Source: an uncultured Prevotellaceae bacterium (GTDB lineage: Bacteria > Bacteroidota > Bacteroidia > Bacteroidales > Bacteroidaceae). From it: a DNA stretch of 43,653 nt. Location: contig CAMVIM010000031.1 of the NCBI GenBank assembly GCA_947167515.1, positions 1 to 43,653 of the forward strand. Direction: 5' to 3'. The notes under the pieces were generated by a model, which was not told the origin of the DNA, searched no databases, and worked only from the letters and a program-made list of their open reading frames with translations. The position numbers and the translations under genes are program-made. Each line of letters opens with the position of its first letter. Positions within the stretch are counted from its first letter, which is position 1. This document shows, piece after piece, positions 22,742 to 32,807 of this stretch.

Positions 22742-23635
22742 ATGGAATCGTGGACTGCTCCTTTCTTGGAATATCTGAAGTCTGAGCGCAATTACTCGCC
22801 TGCTACGGGCGTTTCTTATGCCAAGGACTTGTCAGAATTTCAGGAGTTCCTTGAGGCGGATAAACCGGACGCTTCGTGGAAGACTGTGAGTGCGACAGAT
22901 GTCAGGGAATGGATGATTTTCCTTTTGGATGGCCAGAACCTGACGGCGGCATCGGTCAACCGGAAGCTGAGCACCCTTCGCACCTTCTACAAATACTTGC
23001 GTAGAATGGGGTGGGTGGACATCAATCCGATGGAGAAGGTGGTTGCTCCGAAAAAGAAACGCCCCTTGCCCTACTTCGTGAGGGAGGCGGAAATGGATCG
23101 ACTGCTGGAACTGACCCGAGAGGACCGGAGTTTCAAGGGCATCAGAGACCGACTGGTCTTGATGATGTTCTATGAAACGGGAGTGAGACGCGCAGAACTG
23201 CTGAGCATGACAGATGCAAGTGTGGATCTGGTGGCGAAGCAGGTGAAAGTGACAGGAAAGCGCAACAAGCAACGCATCGTTCCGTTTGGCAACGAATTGG
23301 AGGCGGAGATTCGGGCCTATATGGATGCTCGCATGGAAACATTCGGCACAGGCGGTCTTCCGGCTTTCTTCGTGAACGAGAAGGGTGGGGCGATGAGCGA
23401 AGGGCAGGTGGCAAAAATCGTGAAGGACAATCTGTCGATGGTGACCACCATCAAGAAAAGGAGCCCTCATGTGCTGCGCCACTCTTTTGCAACAGCCATG
23501 CTGAACAACAGCGCAGACCTGACTTCCATCCAGAAACTGCTGGGGCACGAAAGCGTGGCCACTACAGAAATCTATACCCATGTGTCGTTTGAGGAATTGA
23601 AGAATGAATACAAAAATGCGCATCCGCGCAAGTAA
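22742..23635 (+). CDS. XerC/XerD-type tyrosine recombinase
   Basis: 297 residues. The N-terminal SAM-like core-binding domain (1-100, with NRKLSTLRTFYKYL) precedes the catalytic domain. The full catalytic set is present: R149 (TGVR), K173 (TGKRNKQR), H243 and R246 (HVLRHSFAT), H269 (LLGHES) and nucleophile Y278 (TEIYTHVS). Length and motif spacing match the chromosomal XerC/XerD group that resolves dimeric chromosomes at dif, rather than phage integrases. The position between rpsU and hpf, with no att sites or cargo, also speaks for a housekeeping role. XerC and XerD cannot be told apart here. Confidence 0.88.
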   Translation: MESWTAPFLEYLKSERNYSPATGVSYAKDLSEFQEFLEADKPDASWKTVSATDVREWMIFLLDGQNLTAASVNRKLSTLRTFYKYLRRMGWVDINPMEKVVAPKKKRPLPYFVREAEMDRLLELTREDRSFKGIRDRLVLMMFYETGVRRAELLSMTDASVDLVAKQVKVTGKRNKQRIVPFGNELEAEIRAYMDARMETFGTGGLPAFFVNEKGGAMSEGQVAKIVKDNLSMVTTIKKRSPHVLRHSFATAMLNNSADLTSIQKLLGHESVATTEIYTHVSFEELKNEYKNAHPRK

Positions 23636-23667
23636 ATATTGTTCAACCTAATAAAAATACCGTGACT

Positions 23668-23967
23668 ATGGACGTTAACATTAAAACGATTAAGTTCGAC
23701 GCGACAGACAAGTTGCAAGAGTTCATTCAGAAGAAAGTTGGAAAACTGGATAAGTATTGCAACGATATAAGGAAGGTGGAGGTGTCACTCAAAGTCGTAA
23801 AACCTGAAACGGCGATGAACAAGCAAGCCAGCCTGACGGTGGTGCTCCCAGGAACGGAATTGTTCGCCGAAAAGATTTGCGACACATTTGAAGAAGCAGT
23901 AATGGAATCACTGGCTGCAATAGAAAAACAGCTGGGGAAATACAAAGAAAAACAGGCTAATATCTAA
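23668..23967 (+). CDS. hpf: Ribosome hibernation-promoting factor (HPF/RaiA family, short form)
   Basis: 99 residues with only the N-terminal S30AE domain, so the short type. It binds in the 30S tRNA channel and inactivates ribosomes in slow growth. The beta-alpha-beta pattern is visible: VNIKTIKFDATDKLQEFIQK, KVGKLDKYCNDIRKVEVSLKV and CDTFEEAVMESLAAIEKQL. A GTG at 23662 is possible, but ATG 23668 fits family starts. It lies 32 bp after the recombinase gene and may be cotranscribed with it. Confidence 0.9.
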   Translation: MDVNIKTIKFDATDKLQEFIQKKVGKLDKYCNDIRKVEVSLKVVKPETAMNKQASLTVVLPGTELFAEKICDTFEEAVMESLAAIEKQLGKYKEKQANI

Positions 23968-23985
23968 AAAAGTCTGTAAAAAGTT

Positions 23986-24015
23986 TTTGCATTTAGAAAA
24001 TAATGCCTAAATTTG
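23986..24015 (+). promoter_or_regulatory. Bacteroidota-type promoter for the tRNA-Thr/tuf operon
   Basis: TTTG (23986-23989), 18-bp spacer, TAAATTTG (24008-24015). The first tRNA starts 43 bp later. Confidence 0.65.
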
Positions 24016-24057
24016 CACCCGTTTCGCACGGACGATTCTGTGCGGACGGTTTTATAA

Positions 24058-24131
24058 GCCTCTTTAGCTCAGTTGGCCAGAGCACGTGATTTGTAATCTC
24101 GGGGTCGTTGGTTCGAATCCGACAAGAGGCT
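24058..24131 (+). tRNA. tRNA-Thr (anticodon TGT)
   Basis: Cloverleaf: acceptor GCCTCTT/AAGAGGC, D-arm GCTC...GAGC, anticodon loop TTTGTAA (anticodon TGT, reads ACA), T-arm GTTGG-TTCGAAT-CCGAC, discriminator T. The anticodon stem CGTGA/TCTCG has one T-T mismatch. CCA is not encoded. Confidence 0.93.
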
Positions 24132-24186
24132 CGAAAGAGAAGATTGTCGGTTCGGCGTCAGCCACTCCGACAAGAGGCTCGAAAGA
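24118..24186 (+). repeat. 48-bp-spaced duplicate of the tRNA-Thr 3' end
   Basis: The 21 bases from the end of the T-arm through the acceptor and 7 bases beyond (24118-24138) recur exactly at 24166-24186. The second copy is preceded by GTCGGTTCG, which can pair with CCGAC, giving a T-arm-like remnant with an enlarged loop. Confidence 0.85.
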
Positions 24187-24235
24187 AGAAAGAGGCGTTG
24201 CCATATATATATTAATAATGTGGGGCGCGAAAAAG

Positions 24236-24307
<72 letters not shown>

Positions 24308-24372
24308 CTCTCTTCAGACAGGGAGAATCAAATACAAACAATTAATAACTCTAAAGAAAAAAGTTTTTAGCT

Positions 24373-25563
24373 ATGGCAAAAGAAACATTCGTGCGTACCA
24401 AACCACACGTAAACATCGGTACAATCGGTCACGTTGACCACGGTAAGACTACTCTTACGGCTGCGATTTCTAAGGTTCTTCATGAGAAGGGCTTCGGTTC
24501 TGAGGAAGTTAAGTCTTTCGACCAGATTGACAATGCTCCAGAAGAGAAGGAGCGTGGTATCACTATCAACACTGCTCACATCGAGTATGAGACAGCAAAG
24601 CGTCACTATGCTCACGTGGACTGCCCTGGACACGCCGACTATGTGAAGAACATGGTAACTGGTGCTGCTCAGATGGACGGTGCTATCATCGTGGTTGCTG
24701 CAACTGACGGTCCTATGCCTCAGACTCGTGAGCACATCCTGCTCGCTCGTCAGGTGAACGTTCCCCGTCTGGTTGTGTTCCTGAACAAGTGTGATATGGT
24801 TGAGGATGAGGAGATGCTGGAGCTCGTTGAGATGGAGGTCCGCGAGATTCTGGAGCAGTATGAGTTTGAAGAGGATACTCCTATTATCCGTGGTTCTGCA
24901 CTTGGTGCACTGAATGGTGTTGAGAAGTGGGAGCAGAAGGTTATGGAGCTGATGGATACCTGCGACACATGGATCCAGGAGCCTCCTCGTGCTACTGACA
25001 AGCCCTTCCTGATGCCTGTTGAGGACGTATTCTCAATCACAGGTCGTGGTACTGTTGCTACTGGTCGTATCGAGACTGGTGTGATCCACGTTGGTGATGA
25101 GGTTGAGCTGCTCGGTCTCGGTGAGGACAAGAAGTCAGTTGTTACTGGTGTTGAGATGTTCCGTAAGATCCTTGACGAGGGTCAGGCTGGTGATAACGTT
25201 GGTCTGCTGCTCCGTGGTATCGACAAGAACGAGATCAAGCGTGGTATGGTGCTCTGCCATCCCGGACAGATCAAGCCCTTCAAGAAGTTCAAGGCTTCTA
25301 TCTATGTCCTGAAGAAGGAAGAGGGTGGTCGTCACACTCCGTTCGGCAACAAGTATCGTCCTCAGTTCTACCTCCGCACCATGGACTGCACGGGTGAGAT
25401 TCACCTCCCCGAAGGCACTGAGATGGTGATGCCTGGTGACAACGTAGAGATCACTGTTGACCTGATCTATGCAGTTGCCCTCAACGTAGGTCTGCGCTTC
25501 GCTATCCGCGAAGGTGGCCGCACAGTAGGCTCTGGTCAGATCACTGAAGTGTTCGAAGACTAA
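24373..25563 (+). CDS. tuf: Elongation factor Tu
   Basis: 396 residues, the usual length. EF-Tu brings aminoacyl-tRNA to the ribosome as a GTP complex. Motifs: G1 GHVDHGKTT, switch [11 protein letters not shown]4 NKCD, G5 SAL; then the barrel domains 2 and 3 with [15 protein letters not shown] and the ending [10 protein letters not shown]. No unusual residue noticed. Codon use is strongly biased to a few T- and C-ending codons, typical of high expression. It sits between tRNA-Thr(GGT) and tRNA-Trp in the same transcript direction. Confidence 0.97.
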   Translation: MAKETFVRTKPHVNIGTIGHVDHGKTTLTAAISKVLHEKGFGSEEVKSFDQIDNAPEEKERGITINTAHIEYETAKRHYAHVDCPGHADYVKNMVTGAAQMDGAIIVVAATDGPMPQTREHILLARQVNVPRLVVFLNKCDMVEDEEMLELVEMEVREILEQYEFEEDTPIIRGSALGALNGVEKWEQKVMELMDTCDTWIQEPPRATDKPFLMPVEDVFSITGRGTVATGRIETGVIHVGDEVELLGLGEDKKSVVTGVEMFRKILDEGQAGDNVGLLLRGIDKNEIKRGMVLCHPGQIKPFKKFKASIYVLKKEEGGRHTPFGNKYRPQFYLRTMDCTGEIHLPEGTEMVMPGDNVEITVDLIYAVALNVGLRFAIREGGRTVGSGQITEVFED

Positions 25564-25589
25564 GGTTTAGCCTTTCAAAATCTATAAAA

Positions 25590-25620
25590 AGTAGGCTCTC
25601 ACTCAGTGCGAGAGCCTACT
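25590..25620 (+). terminator. Hairpin after tuf
   Basis: Arms AGTAGGCTCTC (25590-25600) and GAGAGCCTACT (25610-25620) pair perfectly around a 9-base loop. Only TTAAT follows, so it may be a weak terminator or processing site before tRNA-Trp. Confidence 0.6.
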
Positions 25621-25626
25621 TAATCT

Positions 25627-25699
25627 ACGGGAATAGCTCAGTTGGTAGAGCACTGGTCTCCAAAACCAGGTGTCGGGAGTTCGAGCCTCTCTTCCCGTG
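25627..25699 (+). tRNA. tRNA-Trp (anticodon CCA)
   Basis: Acceptor ACGGGAA/TTCCCGT, D-arm GCTC...GAGC, anticodon stem CTGGT/ACCAG with loop CTCCAAA (anticodon CCA), T-arm GGGAG-TTCGAGC-CTCTC with one G-T pair, discriminator G. secE starts 16 bp after it. Confidence 0.95.
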
Positions 25700-25715
25700 C
25701 TATAAGTGTAAGAAT

Positions 25716-25910
25716 ATGAATAGCATAATCACATATTGCAAAGAATCCTACGATGAACTTGTTCATAAGGTGACTTGGCCAACAAGTAAAGAGCTGACCT
25801 CGCAGGCGGTACTTGTTTTATCAGCTTCCATCATTATCGCACTGCTGGTCTGGGTCATCGACACTGCCTTTGCGGAGTTAATGAAACTCGTTTATTCACT
25901 CTTTAACTAA
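25716..25910 (+). CDS. secE: Preprotein translocase subunit SecE
   Basis: 64 residues, the short single-span form. SecE clamps SecY in the translocation channel of the cytoplasmic membrane. An amphipathic N-terminal helix containing [18 protein letters not shown] (the VTWP segment is diagnostic) leads into one membrane span ([19 protein letters not shown]). It is followed by nusG after 16 bp. Confidence 0.95.
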   Translation: MNSIITYCKESYDELVHKVTWPTSKELTSQAVLVLSASIIIALLVWVIDTAFAELMKLVYSLFN

Positions 25911-25926
25911 AACTGAGAGGAGTAAT

Positions 25927-26547
25927 ATGGCAGAATCAAATGTTAGAATTGATGAGAAGACAGGCCTTAAGGTTTGGGCGAAGAAATCTAAGGACGCACC
26001 TGTTTTGAGATGGTATGTGCTCAAAGCCATCAGTGGTAAAGAGGCTTCAGTCAAGGAATACATTGAACTTGATATGAAGAACCACGGCTATGAGGACAGA
26101 GTGTCTCAGGTTCTCATTCCTCAGGAGAATATCATTAAGGTGGGCGCAAACAACAAGCGCATACCGGCCAAGAGGAATCTTCTTCCTGGATATGTTCTCG
26201 TGGAGGCTGCCCTCGATGGCGAGATTACCCACATGCTTCGCAACACACCAAACGTTCTCGGATTTCTGGGCGGCACTGACAAGCCTTCTCCTGTTCGACA
26301 GGCTGAAGTGAACAGAATGCTTGGTCTGGGACAGGAGGACGAAATGGAGGTTGCGGCGACTGTTGTCAATGTTGACTATCTGGTAGGTGAGTCTGTCAAA
26401 GTGAATGATGGCCCATTTACTGGTTTCGATGGTATCATTGAGGAAGTCAATGCTGAAAAACAGAAGCTCAAGGTGTCGGTCAAGATTTTCGGAAGGGTCA
26501 CTCCTCTCGAACTTGCCTTTACACAGGTTTCAAAGGAACTTGCTTGA
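25927..26547 (+). CDS. nusG: Transcription termination/antitermination factor NusG
   Basis: 206 residues. NusG binds the RNA polymerase clamp and links it to Rho or the ribosome. The N-terminal NGN domain ([43 protein letters not shown]) is followed by a linker and a C-terminal KOW domain ([37 protein letters not shown]). The protein is a little longer than E. coli NusG, with an extra stretch before the NGN domain and an acidic linker (GQEDEMEVA), both common in Bacteroidota. Confidence 0.96.
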   Translation: MAESNVRIDEKTGLKVWAKKSKDAPVLRWYVLKAISGKEASVKEYIELDMKNHGYEDRVSQVLIPQENIIKVGANNKRIPAKRNLLPGYVLVEAALDGEITHMLRNTPNVLGFLGGTDKPSPVRQAEVNRMLGLGQEDEMEVAATVVNVDYLVGESVKVNDGPFTGFDGIIEEVNAEKQKLKVSVKIFGRVTPLELAFTQVSKELA

Positions 26548-26601
26548 TGTTACGCTGGCATGTTCTTTCTATCGTTAAATTATTAAATAAAGATTAAAAA
26601 A

Positions 26602-27042
26602 ATGGCTAAAGAAGTTGCTGGATTAATCAAATTGCAGATTAAGGGCGGTGCCGCTAATCCATCTCCTCCAGTAGGACCTGCACTGGGTTCTAAGGGAATC
26701 AACATCATGGATTTCTGTAAAGCATTCAACGCCAGAACTCAGGATAAAGCAGGCAAGGTTCTTCCTGTTGTTATCACCTACTACGCTGATAAGTCTTATG
26801 ATTTCGTTGTAAAGACTCCACCTGCTGCCATTCAGCTGATGGAGGCTGCCAAGGTGAAGAAGGGTTCTGCTGAACCTAACCGTAAGAAGGTGGCTGAAGT
26901 TACATGGGATCAGATTCGTACTATCGCGGAGGATAAGATGCCTGATTTGAACTGCTTTACAATCGAGTCTGCAATGTCTATGATTGCAGGTACAGCAAGA
27001 AGTATGGGTATTAAAGTTAAAGGAGAATTCCCTGGTAAATAA
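26602..27042 (+). CDS. rplK: 50S ribosomal protein L11
   Basis: 146 residues, near the usual length. L11 forms the GTPase-associated centre with 23S rRNA. The N-terminal domain shows [19 protein letters not shown] and [12 protein letters not shown], and the C-terminal rRNA-binding domain shows [20 protein letters not shown] and [13 protein letters not shown]. It begins the ribosomal-protein run 54 bp after nusG. Confidence 0.97.
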   Translation: MAKEVAGLIKLQIKGGAANPSPPVGPALGSKGINIMDFCKAFNARTQDKAGKVLPVVITYYADKSYDFVVKTPPAAIQLMEAAKVKKGSAEPNRKKVAEVTWDQIRTIAEDKMPDLNCFTIESAMSMIAGTARSMGIKVKGEFPGK

Positions 27043-27058
27043 TTAAAATTTCAATCAA

Positions 27059-27751
27059 ATGAGTAAACTATCAAAAAATCAGAAAACAGTTGCTGACAAG
27101 GTTGAAGCAGGGAAGGAATACACTCTTGCCGAGGCATCGCAGCTGGTGAAGGACATCACTTTCACCAAGTTTGATGCATCTCTCGACATTGACATTCGTC
27201 TTGGTGTTGACCCACGTAAGGCTAACCAGATGGTGCGCGGCGTGGTTTCTCTCCCTAACGGAACGGGCAAGGAAGTTCGTGTTCTTGCTCTTGTTACCTC
27301 TGACCAAGTTGCTGCTGCAACAGAGGCAGGTGCCGACTATGTGGGTCTTGAAGAGTACATCGACAAGATCAAGGGTGGCTGGACTGACATCGATGTCATC
27401 ATCACCATGCCTTCTTGCATGGGTAAGATTGGTGCTCTCGGTCGTGTCCTTGGTCCTCGTGGCCTCATGCCTAACCCCAAAAGCGGTACTGTTACCATGG
27501 ATGTAGCTAAGGCTATCCGTGAAGTGAAGCAAGGTAAGATTGACTTTAAGGTGGATAAGACTGGTATCGTTCACGCTTCTATCGGCAAGGTTTCTTTCTC
27601 TGCCGAGAAGATTGCACAGAACGCTCAGGAGTTTATCAACACCATCATCAAGCTGAAGCCTGCTACAGCTAAGGGCACTTACATAAAGAGCATTTATCTT
27701 TCAAGTACTATGAGTAAAGGTGTCAAGGTTGACCCGAAGTCTGTTGAATAA
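27059..27751 (+). CDS. rplA: 50S ribosomal protein L1
   Basis: 230 residues. L1 forms the mobile stalk at the ribosomal E site and often represses its own operon. Family blocks: [53 protein letters not shown] and [19 protein letters not shown]. It lies 16 bp after rplK. Confidence 0.97.
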   Translation: MSKLSKNQKTVADKVEAGKEYTLAEASQLVKDITFTKFDASLDIDIRLGVDPRKANQMVRGVVSLPNGTGKEVRVLALVTSDQVAAATEAGADYVGLEEYIDKIKGGWTDIDVIITMPSCMGKIGALGRVLGPRGLMPNPKSGTVTMDVAKAIREVKQGKIDFKVDKTGIVHASIGKVSFSAEKIAQNAQEFINTIIKLKPATAKGTYIKSIYLSSTMSKGVKVDPKSVE

Positions 27752-27768
27752 TAAATAAGATCAGAATC

Positions 27769-28293
27769 ATGAAGAAAGAAGATAAAGCTTTACTTATCGA
27801 TAGCCTTGTTGAGAAACTCGACAACTATCCACACTTCTACGTTGTAGATGTAACTGCTCTTGACTCTCAGACTACAAGCGACCTGCGTCGTGCATGCTTC
27901 AAGAATGACATCATACTTCAGGTGGTGAAGAATACTCTTTTCATCAAGGCTCTTGAAAGAAAGGGTAATCCTGAATTTGAGGCTCTCAAGCCTATTTTGA
28001 AGAATACGACTGGTATCATGTTTTGCCAGGTTGCCAATCAGCCTGCAAAACTGATTAAGTCTTTCGGAAAAGATCATGGCGACATGCCTGCCCTCAAGGG
28101 TGCTTATGCAGAAGAGAGTGTTTACGTTGGTGCTGACCAGTTGGATGCACTTGCTTCTATCAAGAGTAAGAACGAACTCATTGCTGAGGTTGTTTCTATG
28201 CTCGAAGGTCCTGTTAACAGTGTACTTTCTGCACTTGATGGCGGCGCAACCATTCACGGTCTGCTTGACGCAATCGAGAAAAAGGGTGAATAA
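27769..28293 (+). CDS. rplJ: 50S ribosomal protein L10
   Basis: 174 residues. L10 anchors L7/L12 dimers to the ribosome stalk base. Family features: VVDVTALDSQTTSDLRRACF, LQVVKNTLFIKALE, PALKGAYAEESVYVG and a C-terminal helix (VNSVLSALDGGATIHGLLDAI) that binds L7/L12. It follows rplA after 17 bp; 110 bp to rplL hold no obvious element. Confidence 0.96.
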   Translation: MKKEDKALLIDSLVEKLDNYPHFYVVDVTALDSQTTSDLRRACFKNDIILQVVKNTLFIKALERKGNPEFEALKPILKNTTGIMFCQVANQPAKLIKSFGKDHGDMPALKGAYAEESVYVGADQLDALASIKSKNELIAEVVSMLEGPVNSVLSALDGGATIHGLLDAIEKKGE

Positions 28294-28403
28294 TCCTCGT
28301 ATCCTGCCGAGAACGGCTATAACAAAAACTGAAAGAAGCCGATTCTCCCCAGAATAAAACAAAATTAAAAAATAATAGTAACACATAAAAAACATTTAAG
28401 AAA

Positions 28404-28781
28404 ATGGCAGATGTTAAAGCTATCGCTGAAGAGTTGGTAAACTTGACAGTGAAAGAAGTAAGTGAACTTAAGACTATCCTCAAGGATGAGTACGGAATTG
28501 AGCCTGCTGCTGCAGCTGTTGCTGTTGCTGCTGGTCCTGCAGCTGGTGGTGAGGCTGCTGCTGAAGAGAAGACTTCATTCGACGTTGTTCTCAAGAGCGC
28601 AGGTGCTGCTAAGCTCCAGGTTGTAAAGGCTGCTAAGGAAGCTCTTGGTCTTGGTCTTAAGGAGGCTAAGGATCTTGTTGATGGCGCTCCCTGCAATGTC
28701 AAGGAAGGCGTTGACAAGGCTACAGCTGAGGCCGTTAAGGCAGCCCTCGAGGCAGCTGGCGCTGAGATTGAGATTAAGTAA
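28404..28781 (+). CDS. rplL: 50S ribosomal protein L7/L12
   Basis: 125 residues. The stalk protein recruits translation GTPases. The N-terminal dimerisation helices ([20 protein letters not shown]) are followed by an Ala/Gly-rich hinge ([18 protein letters not shown]) and the globular C-terminal domain ([35 protein letters not shown]). All as expected. Confidence 0.97.
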   Translation: MADVKAIAEELVNLTVKEVSELKTILKDEYGIEPAAAAVAVAAGPAAGGEAAAEEKTSFDVVLKSAGAAKLQVVKAAKEALGLGLKEAKDLVDGAPCNVKEGVDKATAEAVKAALEAAGAEIEIK

Positions 28782-28802
28782 TCAATTACCTTAGAATACT
28801 GT

Positions 28803-28840
28803 GGTTAAGAATCTTCAGGTTGAGGGTTCTTAACCTTTTT
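28803..28840 (+). terminator. Hairpin with T-tract between rplL and rpoB
   Basis: GGTTAAGAA (28803-28811) pairs with TTCTTAACC (28827-28835), followed by TTTTT. By analogy with the E. coli operon this would be a partial terminator that sets the ribosomal-protein to polymerase ratio; that role is inference. Confidence 0.65.
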
Positions 28841-28877
28841 GTGTCTTTTAGGCAGCGCCCTAACCTCCCACTCTGGG

Positions 28878-28898
28878 TGTTCCGCTTGTCTCGGAACA
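28878..28898 (+). promoter_or_regulatory. Second hairpin in the rpoB leader
   Basis: TGTTCCG (28878-28884) and CGGAACA (28892-28898) pair around a 7-base loop, about 75 bp before the rpoB ATG. It is not followed directly by a T-run, so a processing or leader structure is more likely than a terminator. Confidence 0.4.
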
Positions 28899-28973
28899 TC
28901 TGGATTTTTCAGTCTTAAATAGATTTTCCAGCAGATTGGATATTCTGAATCATCATTCAAATAACTATACAAG

Positions 28974-31900
28974 ATGTCTCAAATCATCAACAATCGAGTA
29001 AACTTTGCCACCGTAAAGAACCCGATGCCTTATCCTGACTTCTTGGACGTTCAGCTCAAGTCGTTCAGGGATTTCCTTCAGTTGGACACTCCACCTGAGA
29101 AGCGCAAAAATGACGGTCTTTACAAGGTGTTTGCAGAGAATTTCCCCATTGCAGATACTCGCAATAACTTTGTTCTTGAGTTTTTGGACTACTATATTGA
29201 CGCTCCACGCTATTCAATCGAGGAGTGTCTGGAACGTGGTCTTACCTACAGTGTTCCTTTGAAGGCCAAGCTCAAGCTCTATTGCTCAGACCCAGATCAC
29301 GAAGACTTTGACACGGTCATTCAGGACGTGTTCTTGGGTTCCATCCCATACATGACAGACAACGGTACGTTCGTCATCAATGGTGCCGAACGTGTGGTTG
29401 TCTCTCAGTTGCACCGTTCTCCTGGCGTGTTCTTCGGCTCGAGTGTACATGCCAACGGTACTCCCCTGTTCTCTGCTCGTATCATCCCATTCAAGGGTTC
29501 ATGGATAGAGTTTGCTACCGACATCAACAACGTGATGTACGCTTACATCGACCGTAAGAAGAAGTTGCCTGTGACAACTCTGCTCCGTGCCATCGGCTTT
29601 GAGAACGATAAAGACATTCTTGATATCTTCAATCTGTCGGACGAGATTAAGGTGACGGAGAATAGCCTTAAGAAGGCGAAAGGCCGCAAGCTTGCCGCAC
29701 GTATTCTTCAGTCGTGGAATGAGGACTTTGTGGATGAAGATACGGGTGAGGTTGTTTCCATCGAGCGTAACGAGATTGTCGTTGATCGTGACAATGTCAT
29801 TGACGATGATGTCATCGAGAAGATTCTCGATTCAGGTGTTGAGACAATTCTTGTGCAGCGTGAGGATGCCAACACGGCAGACTTCTCCATCATTTTCAAC
29901 ACGCTTCAGAAAGACCCCAGCAACTCTGAGAAGGAAGCTATCACCTATGTGTATCGTCAGCTTCGCAATGCTGATCCTGCCGATGATGCTTCAGCCCGTG
30001 AAGTGATTAACGGACTGTTCTTCTCTGATAAGCGTTATGACCTTGGCGATGTGGGTCGTTATCGAATCAACAGAAAGTTGAACCTTTCTATCGATCCCGA
30101 GATTCGTGTCTTGACCAAGGAGGACATCATTGAGATTATCAAGTATCTGGTTGAACTGGCCAATTCGAAGGCTGTTGTCGATGATATCGACCACCTTTCC
30201 AACCGTCGTGTACGCACTGTTGGCGAGCAGCTCTCTAACCAGTTCGCAAGCGGTCTTGCCCGCATGAGCCGTACCATCCGTGAGCGCATGAATGTGCGTG
30301 ACAATGAGGTGTTCTCTCCAACCGACCTGATTAACGCAAAGACCATCTCCAGCGTCATCAATTCTTTCTTCGGAACGAACCCATTGTCGCAGTTCATGGA
30401 TCAGACAAACCCGTTGGCTGAGGTAACTCACAAGCGTCGTCTTTCTGCCCTTGGTCCTGGCGGTCTGTCGCGCGAACGTGCCGGTTTCGAGGTGCGTGAC
30501 GTACACTACACTCACTATGGTCGTTTGTGTCCAATCGAGTCTCCTGAAGGTCCAAATATCGGTCTGATTTCTTCTCTTTGTGTCTATGCAAAGATCAATA
30601 ACCTCGGTTTCATCGAGACTCCATACCGTAAGGTGATTGATGGCGTGGCCGACATCAATAATGACCACATTGTTTATCTCTCTGCTGAAGAAGAAGAGAA
30701 TAAGATTATTGGTCAGGGTAATGCGCCGTTGAAGGACGATGGTCACTTCATCCGTAAGGTTGTGAAGTGCCGTAAGGATGCCGACTATCCAGTGGTTCCT
30801 CCTGCAGAAGTGGACTATATGGACGTGGCTCCTCAACAGATTGCCTCTATCGCAGCAGCGCTCATCCCATTCCTTGAGCATGACGACGCCCACCGCGCAC
30901 TCATGGGTTCGAACATGATGCGTCAGGCTGTTCCATTGATTCGTACAGAAGCTCCTATCGTCGGTACTGGCATCGAGAAGCAGGTGTGTGAGGATTCTCG
31001 CACGATGATTGTTGCCGAAGGTGACGGTGTGGTAGAGTATGTGGATGCAACGACCATCCGCGTTCTCTATAATCGTACAGAGGACGAGGAGTTCGTCAGC
31101 TTTGAGCCAGCTCTCAAAGAATATAAGATTCCAAAGTTCCGTCGCACCAACCAGAACATGACCATCGACCTCCGTCCCATCTGCGACCGTGGTCAGCATG
31201 TGAAGAAGGGCGACATCCTCACCGAAGGTTATGCTACAGAAGCTGGTGAATTGGCCCTTGGTCGCAACCTTCTCGTGGCTTATATGCCTTGGAAGGGCTA
31301 CAACTACGAGGATGCCATAGTGCTCAACGAGCGTGTGGTTCGTGAAGACCTTCTCACTTCTGTGCATGTGGATGAGTACTCGCTCGAAGTGCGTGAGACC
31401 AAGCGTGGTGTGGAGGAACTGACTGCCGACATTCCTAACGTGAGCGAGGATGCCACAAAAGACCTCGACGAGAATGGTATTGTTCGTGTGGGTGCCCGCA
31501 TCGAACCTGGCGACATCCTTATTGGTAAGATTACACCTAAGGGTGAGTCTGACCCAACACCAGAAGAGAAGCTCCTTCGTGCCATCTTCGGTGATAAGGC
31601 TGGCGATGTGAAGGATGCGTCTCTCAAGGCTACTCCCTCTCTTGCTGGTGTCGTGATTGACAAGAAACTCTTCTCCAAGGCCATCAAGACTCGTGCGTCG
31701 AAGGCCGAGGACAAGAAGATTCTTCCTAAATATGACCAGGAGTATCAGGACAAGATGGATGGCCTCAAGGAAATCCTTATCGATAAGATTCTTGAACTCA
31801 CAGCAGGCAAGAAATCAAAGGGCGTCAAGGACTATATGGGTGCCGACATCATCCCGACTGGTGCCAAGTTCATTGCAGGTGCTCTTCACAACATCGACTA

Positions 31901-32783
31901 TACGGCCGTTCAGCTTTCAGGATGGACTGCTGACGAGCACACCAACGAGTTGATTCGTCAGTTGGTCATCAACTATCTCAAGCAGTACAAGATTCTGGCT
32001 GCAGAACTCCACCGTAAGAAGTTTGCCTTGACGATTGGTGACGAACTTCCGTCAGGCATCATCCAGATGGCAAAAGTTTACATCGCCAAGAAGCGTAAGA
32101 TTGGTGTGGGTGATAAGATGGCTGGTCGTCACGGTAACAAGGGTATCGTGTCCAAGGTGGTTCGTCAGGAAGACATGCCATTCCTCGAGGATGGTACGCC
32201 AGTCGATATCGTGCTCAACCCACTGGGTGTGCCTTCACGTATGAACATCGGTCAGATTTTCGAGACTGTGCTTGGTGCAGCAGGAAAGAAACTCGGTGTG
32301 AAGTTCTCCACTCCAATCTTCGATGGTGCTCGCCTCGAAGACCTCTGCGAATGGACAGACAAGGCAGGACTCCCACGCTATGGACGTACTTACCTCTACA
32401 ATGGTGAGACAGGACTCCGTTTCGACCAGCCGGCAACAGTCGGTGTGACCTACATGCTGAAACTCGGTCACATGGTCGAGGACAAGATGCACGCACGTTC
32501 CATCGGTCCTTACTCTCTTATCACTCAACAGCCACTTGGTGGTAAAGCCCAGTTTGGTGGTCAGCGTTTCGGAGAAATGGAGGTTTGGGCACTCGAGGCA
32601 TTCGGTGCGGCACATGTTCTTCAAGAGATCCTTACGATTAAGTCAGATGATGTCAACGGCCGTAGCAAGGCCTATGAAGCCATCGTCAAGGGCGACCCAA
32701 TGCCAACTCCTGGCATCCCCGAGTCACTCAACGTGCTTCTCCACGAACTTCGTGGTCTCGGTCTCAGCATCTCATTGGATTAA
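28974..32783 (+). CDS. rpoB: DNA-directed RNA polymerase subunit beta
   Basis: 1269 residues, normal for Bacteroidota. It forms one side of the polymerase cleft. The rifampicin pocket is wild-type at the main resistance positions: D476 (SQFMDQ), H486 (THKRR) and S491 (LSALGPGG), which correspond to E. coli D516, H526 and S531. Other blocks: [48 protein letters not shown] (catalytic-centre contacts) and the C-terminal [20 protein letters not shown]. The next gene, rpoC, starts after 24 bp. Confidence 0.98.
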   Translation: MSQIINNRVNFATVKNPMPYPDFLDVQLKSFRDFLQLDTPPEKRKNDGLYKVFAENFPIADTRNNFVLEFLDYYIDAPRYSIEECLERGLTYSVPLKAKLKLYCSDPDHEDFDTVIQDVFLGSIPYMTDNGTFVINGAERVVVSQLHRSPGVFFGSSVHANGTPLFSARIIPFKGSWIEFATDINNVMYAYIDRKKKLPVTTLLRAIGFENDKDILDIFNLSDEIKVTENSLKKAKGRKLAARILQSWNEDFVDEDTGEVVSIERNEIVVDRDNVIDDDVIEKILDSGVETILVQREDANTADFSIIFNTLQKDPSNSEKEAITYVYRQLRNADPADDASAREVINGLFFSDKRYDLGDVGRYRINRKLNLSIDPEIRVLTKEDIIEIIKYLVELANSKAVVDDIDHLSNRRVRTVGEQLSNQFASGLARMSRTIRERMNVRDNEVFSPTDLINAKTISSVINSFFGTNPLSQFMDQTNPLAEVTHKRRLSALGPGGLSRERAGFEVRDVHYTHYGRLCPIESPEGPNIGLISSLCVYAKINNLGFIETPYRKVIDGVADINNDHIVYLSAEEEENKIIGQGNAPLKDDGHFIRKVVKCRKDADYPVVPPAEVDYMDVAPQQIASIAAALIPFLEHDDAHRALMGSNMMRQAVPLIRTEAPIVGTGIEKQVCEDSRTMIVAEGDGVVEYVDATTIRVLYNRTEDEEFVSFEPALKEYKIPKFRRTNQNMTIDLRPICDRGQHVKKGDILTEGYATEAGELALGRNLLVAYMPWKGYNYEDAIVLNERVVREDLLTSVHVDEYSLEVRETKRGVEELTADIPNVSEDATKDLDENGIVRVGARIEPGDILIGKITPKGESDPTPEEKLLRAIFGDKAGDVKDASLKATPSLAGVVIDKKLFSKAIKTRASKAEDKKILPKYDQEYQDKMDGLKEILIDKILELTAGKKSKGVKDYMGADIIPTGAKFIAGALHNIDYTAVQLSGWTADEHTNELIRQLVINYLKQYKILAAELHRKKFALTIGDELPSGIIQMAKVYIAKKRKIGVGDKMAGRHGNKGIVSKVVRQEDMPFLEDGTPVDIVLNPLGVPSRMNIGQIFETVLGAAGKKLGVKFSTPIFDGARLEDLCEWTDKAGLPRYGRTYLYNGETGLRFDQPATVGVTYMLKLGHMVEDKMHARSIGPYSLITQQPLGGKAQFGGQRFGEMEVWALEAFGAAHVLQEILTIKSDDVNGRSKAYEAIVKGDPMPTPGIPESLNVLLHELRGLGLSISLD

Positions 32784-32807
32784 CTTATATAAAGATACTT
32801 ATATAAC

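Noticed and set aside
22742-23635. Tyrosine recombinase considered as an integrase of a mobile element
   Set aside because: Length and motifs fit the XerC/XerD group, and it lies in a housekeeping gene order with no cargo. The tRNA-end duplicate is about 500 bp away but no second att site or element was found.
26548-26601. Search for an L11/L1-type leader or riboswitch upstream of rplK
   Set aside because: The 54-bp gap is AT-rich with no stable stem visible.
30384-30460. Possible rifampicin-resistance changes in rpoB
   Set aside because: The main positions (D476, H486, S491) are wild-type.
29991-31367. Minus-strand frame inside rpoB
   Set aside because: Shadow of the strongly biased rpoB codons.
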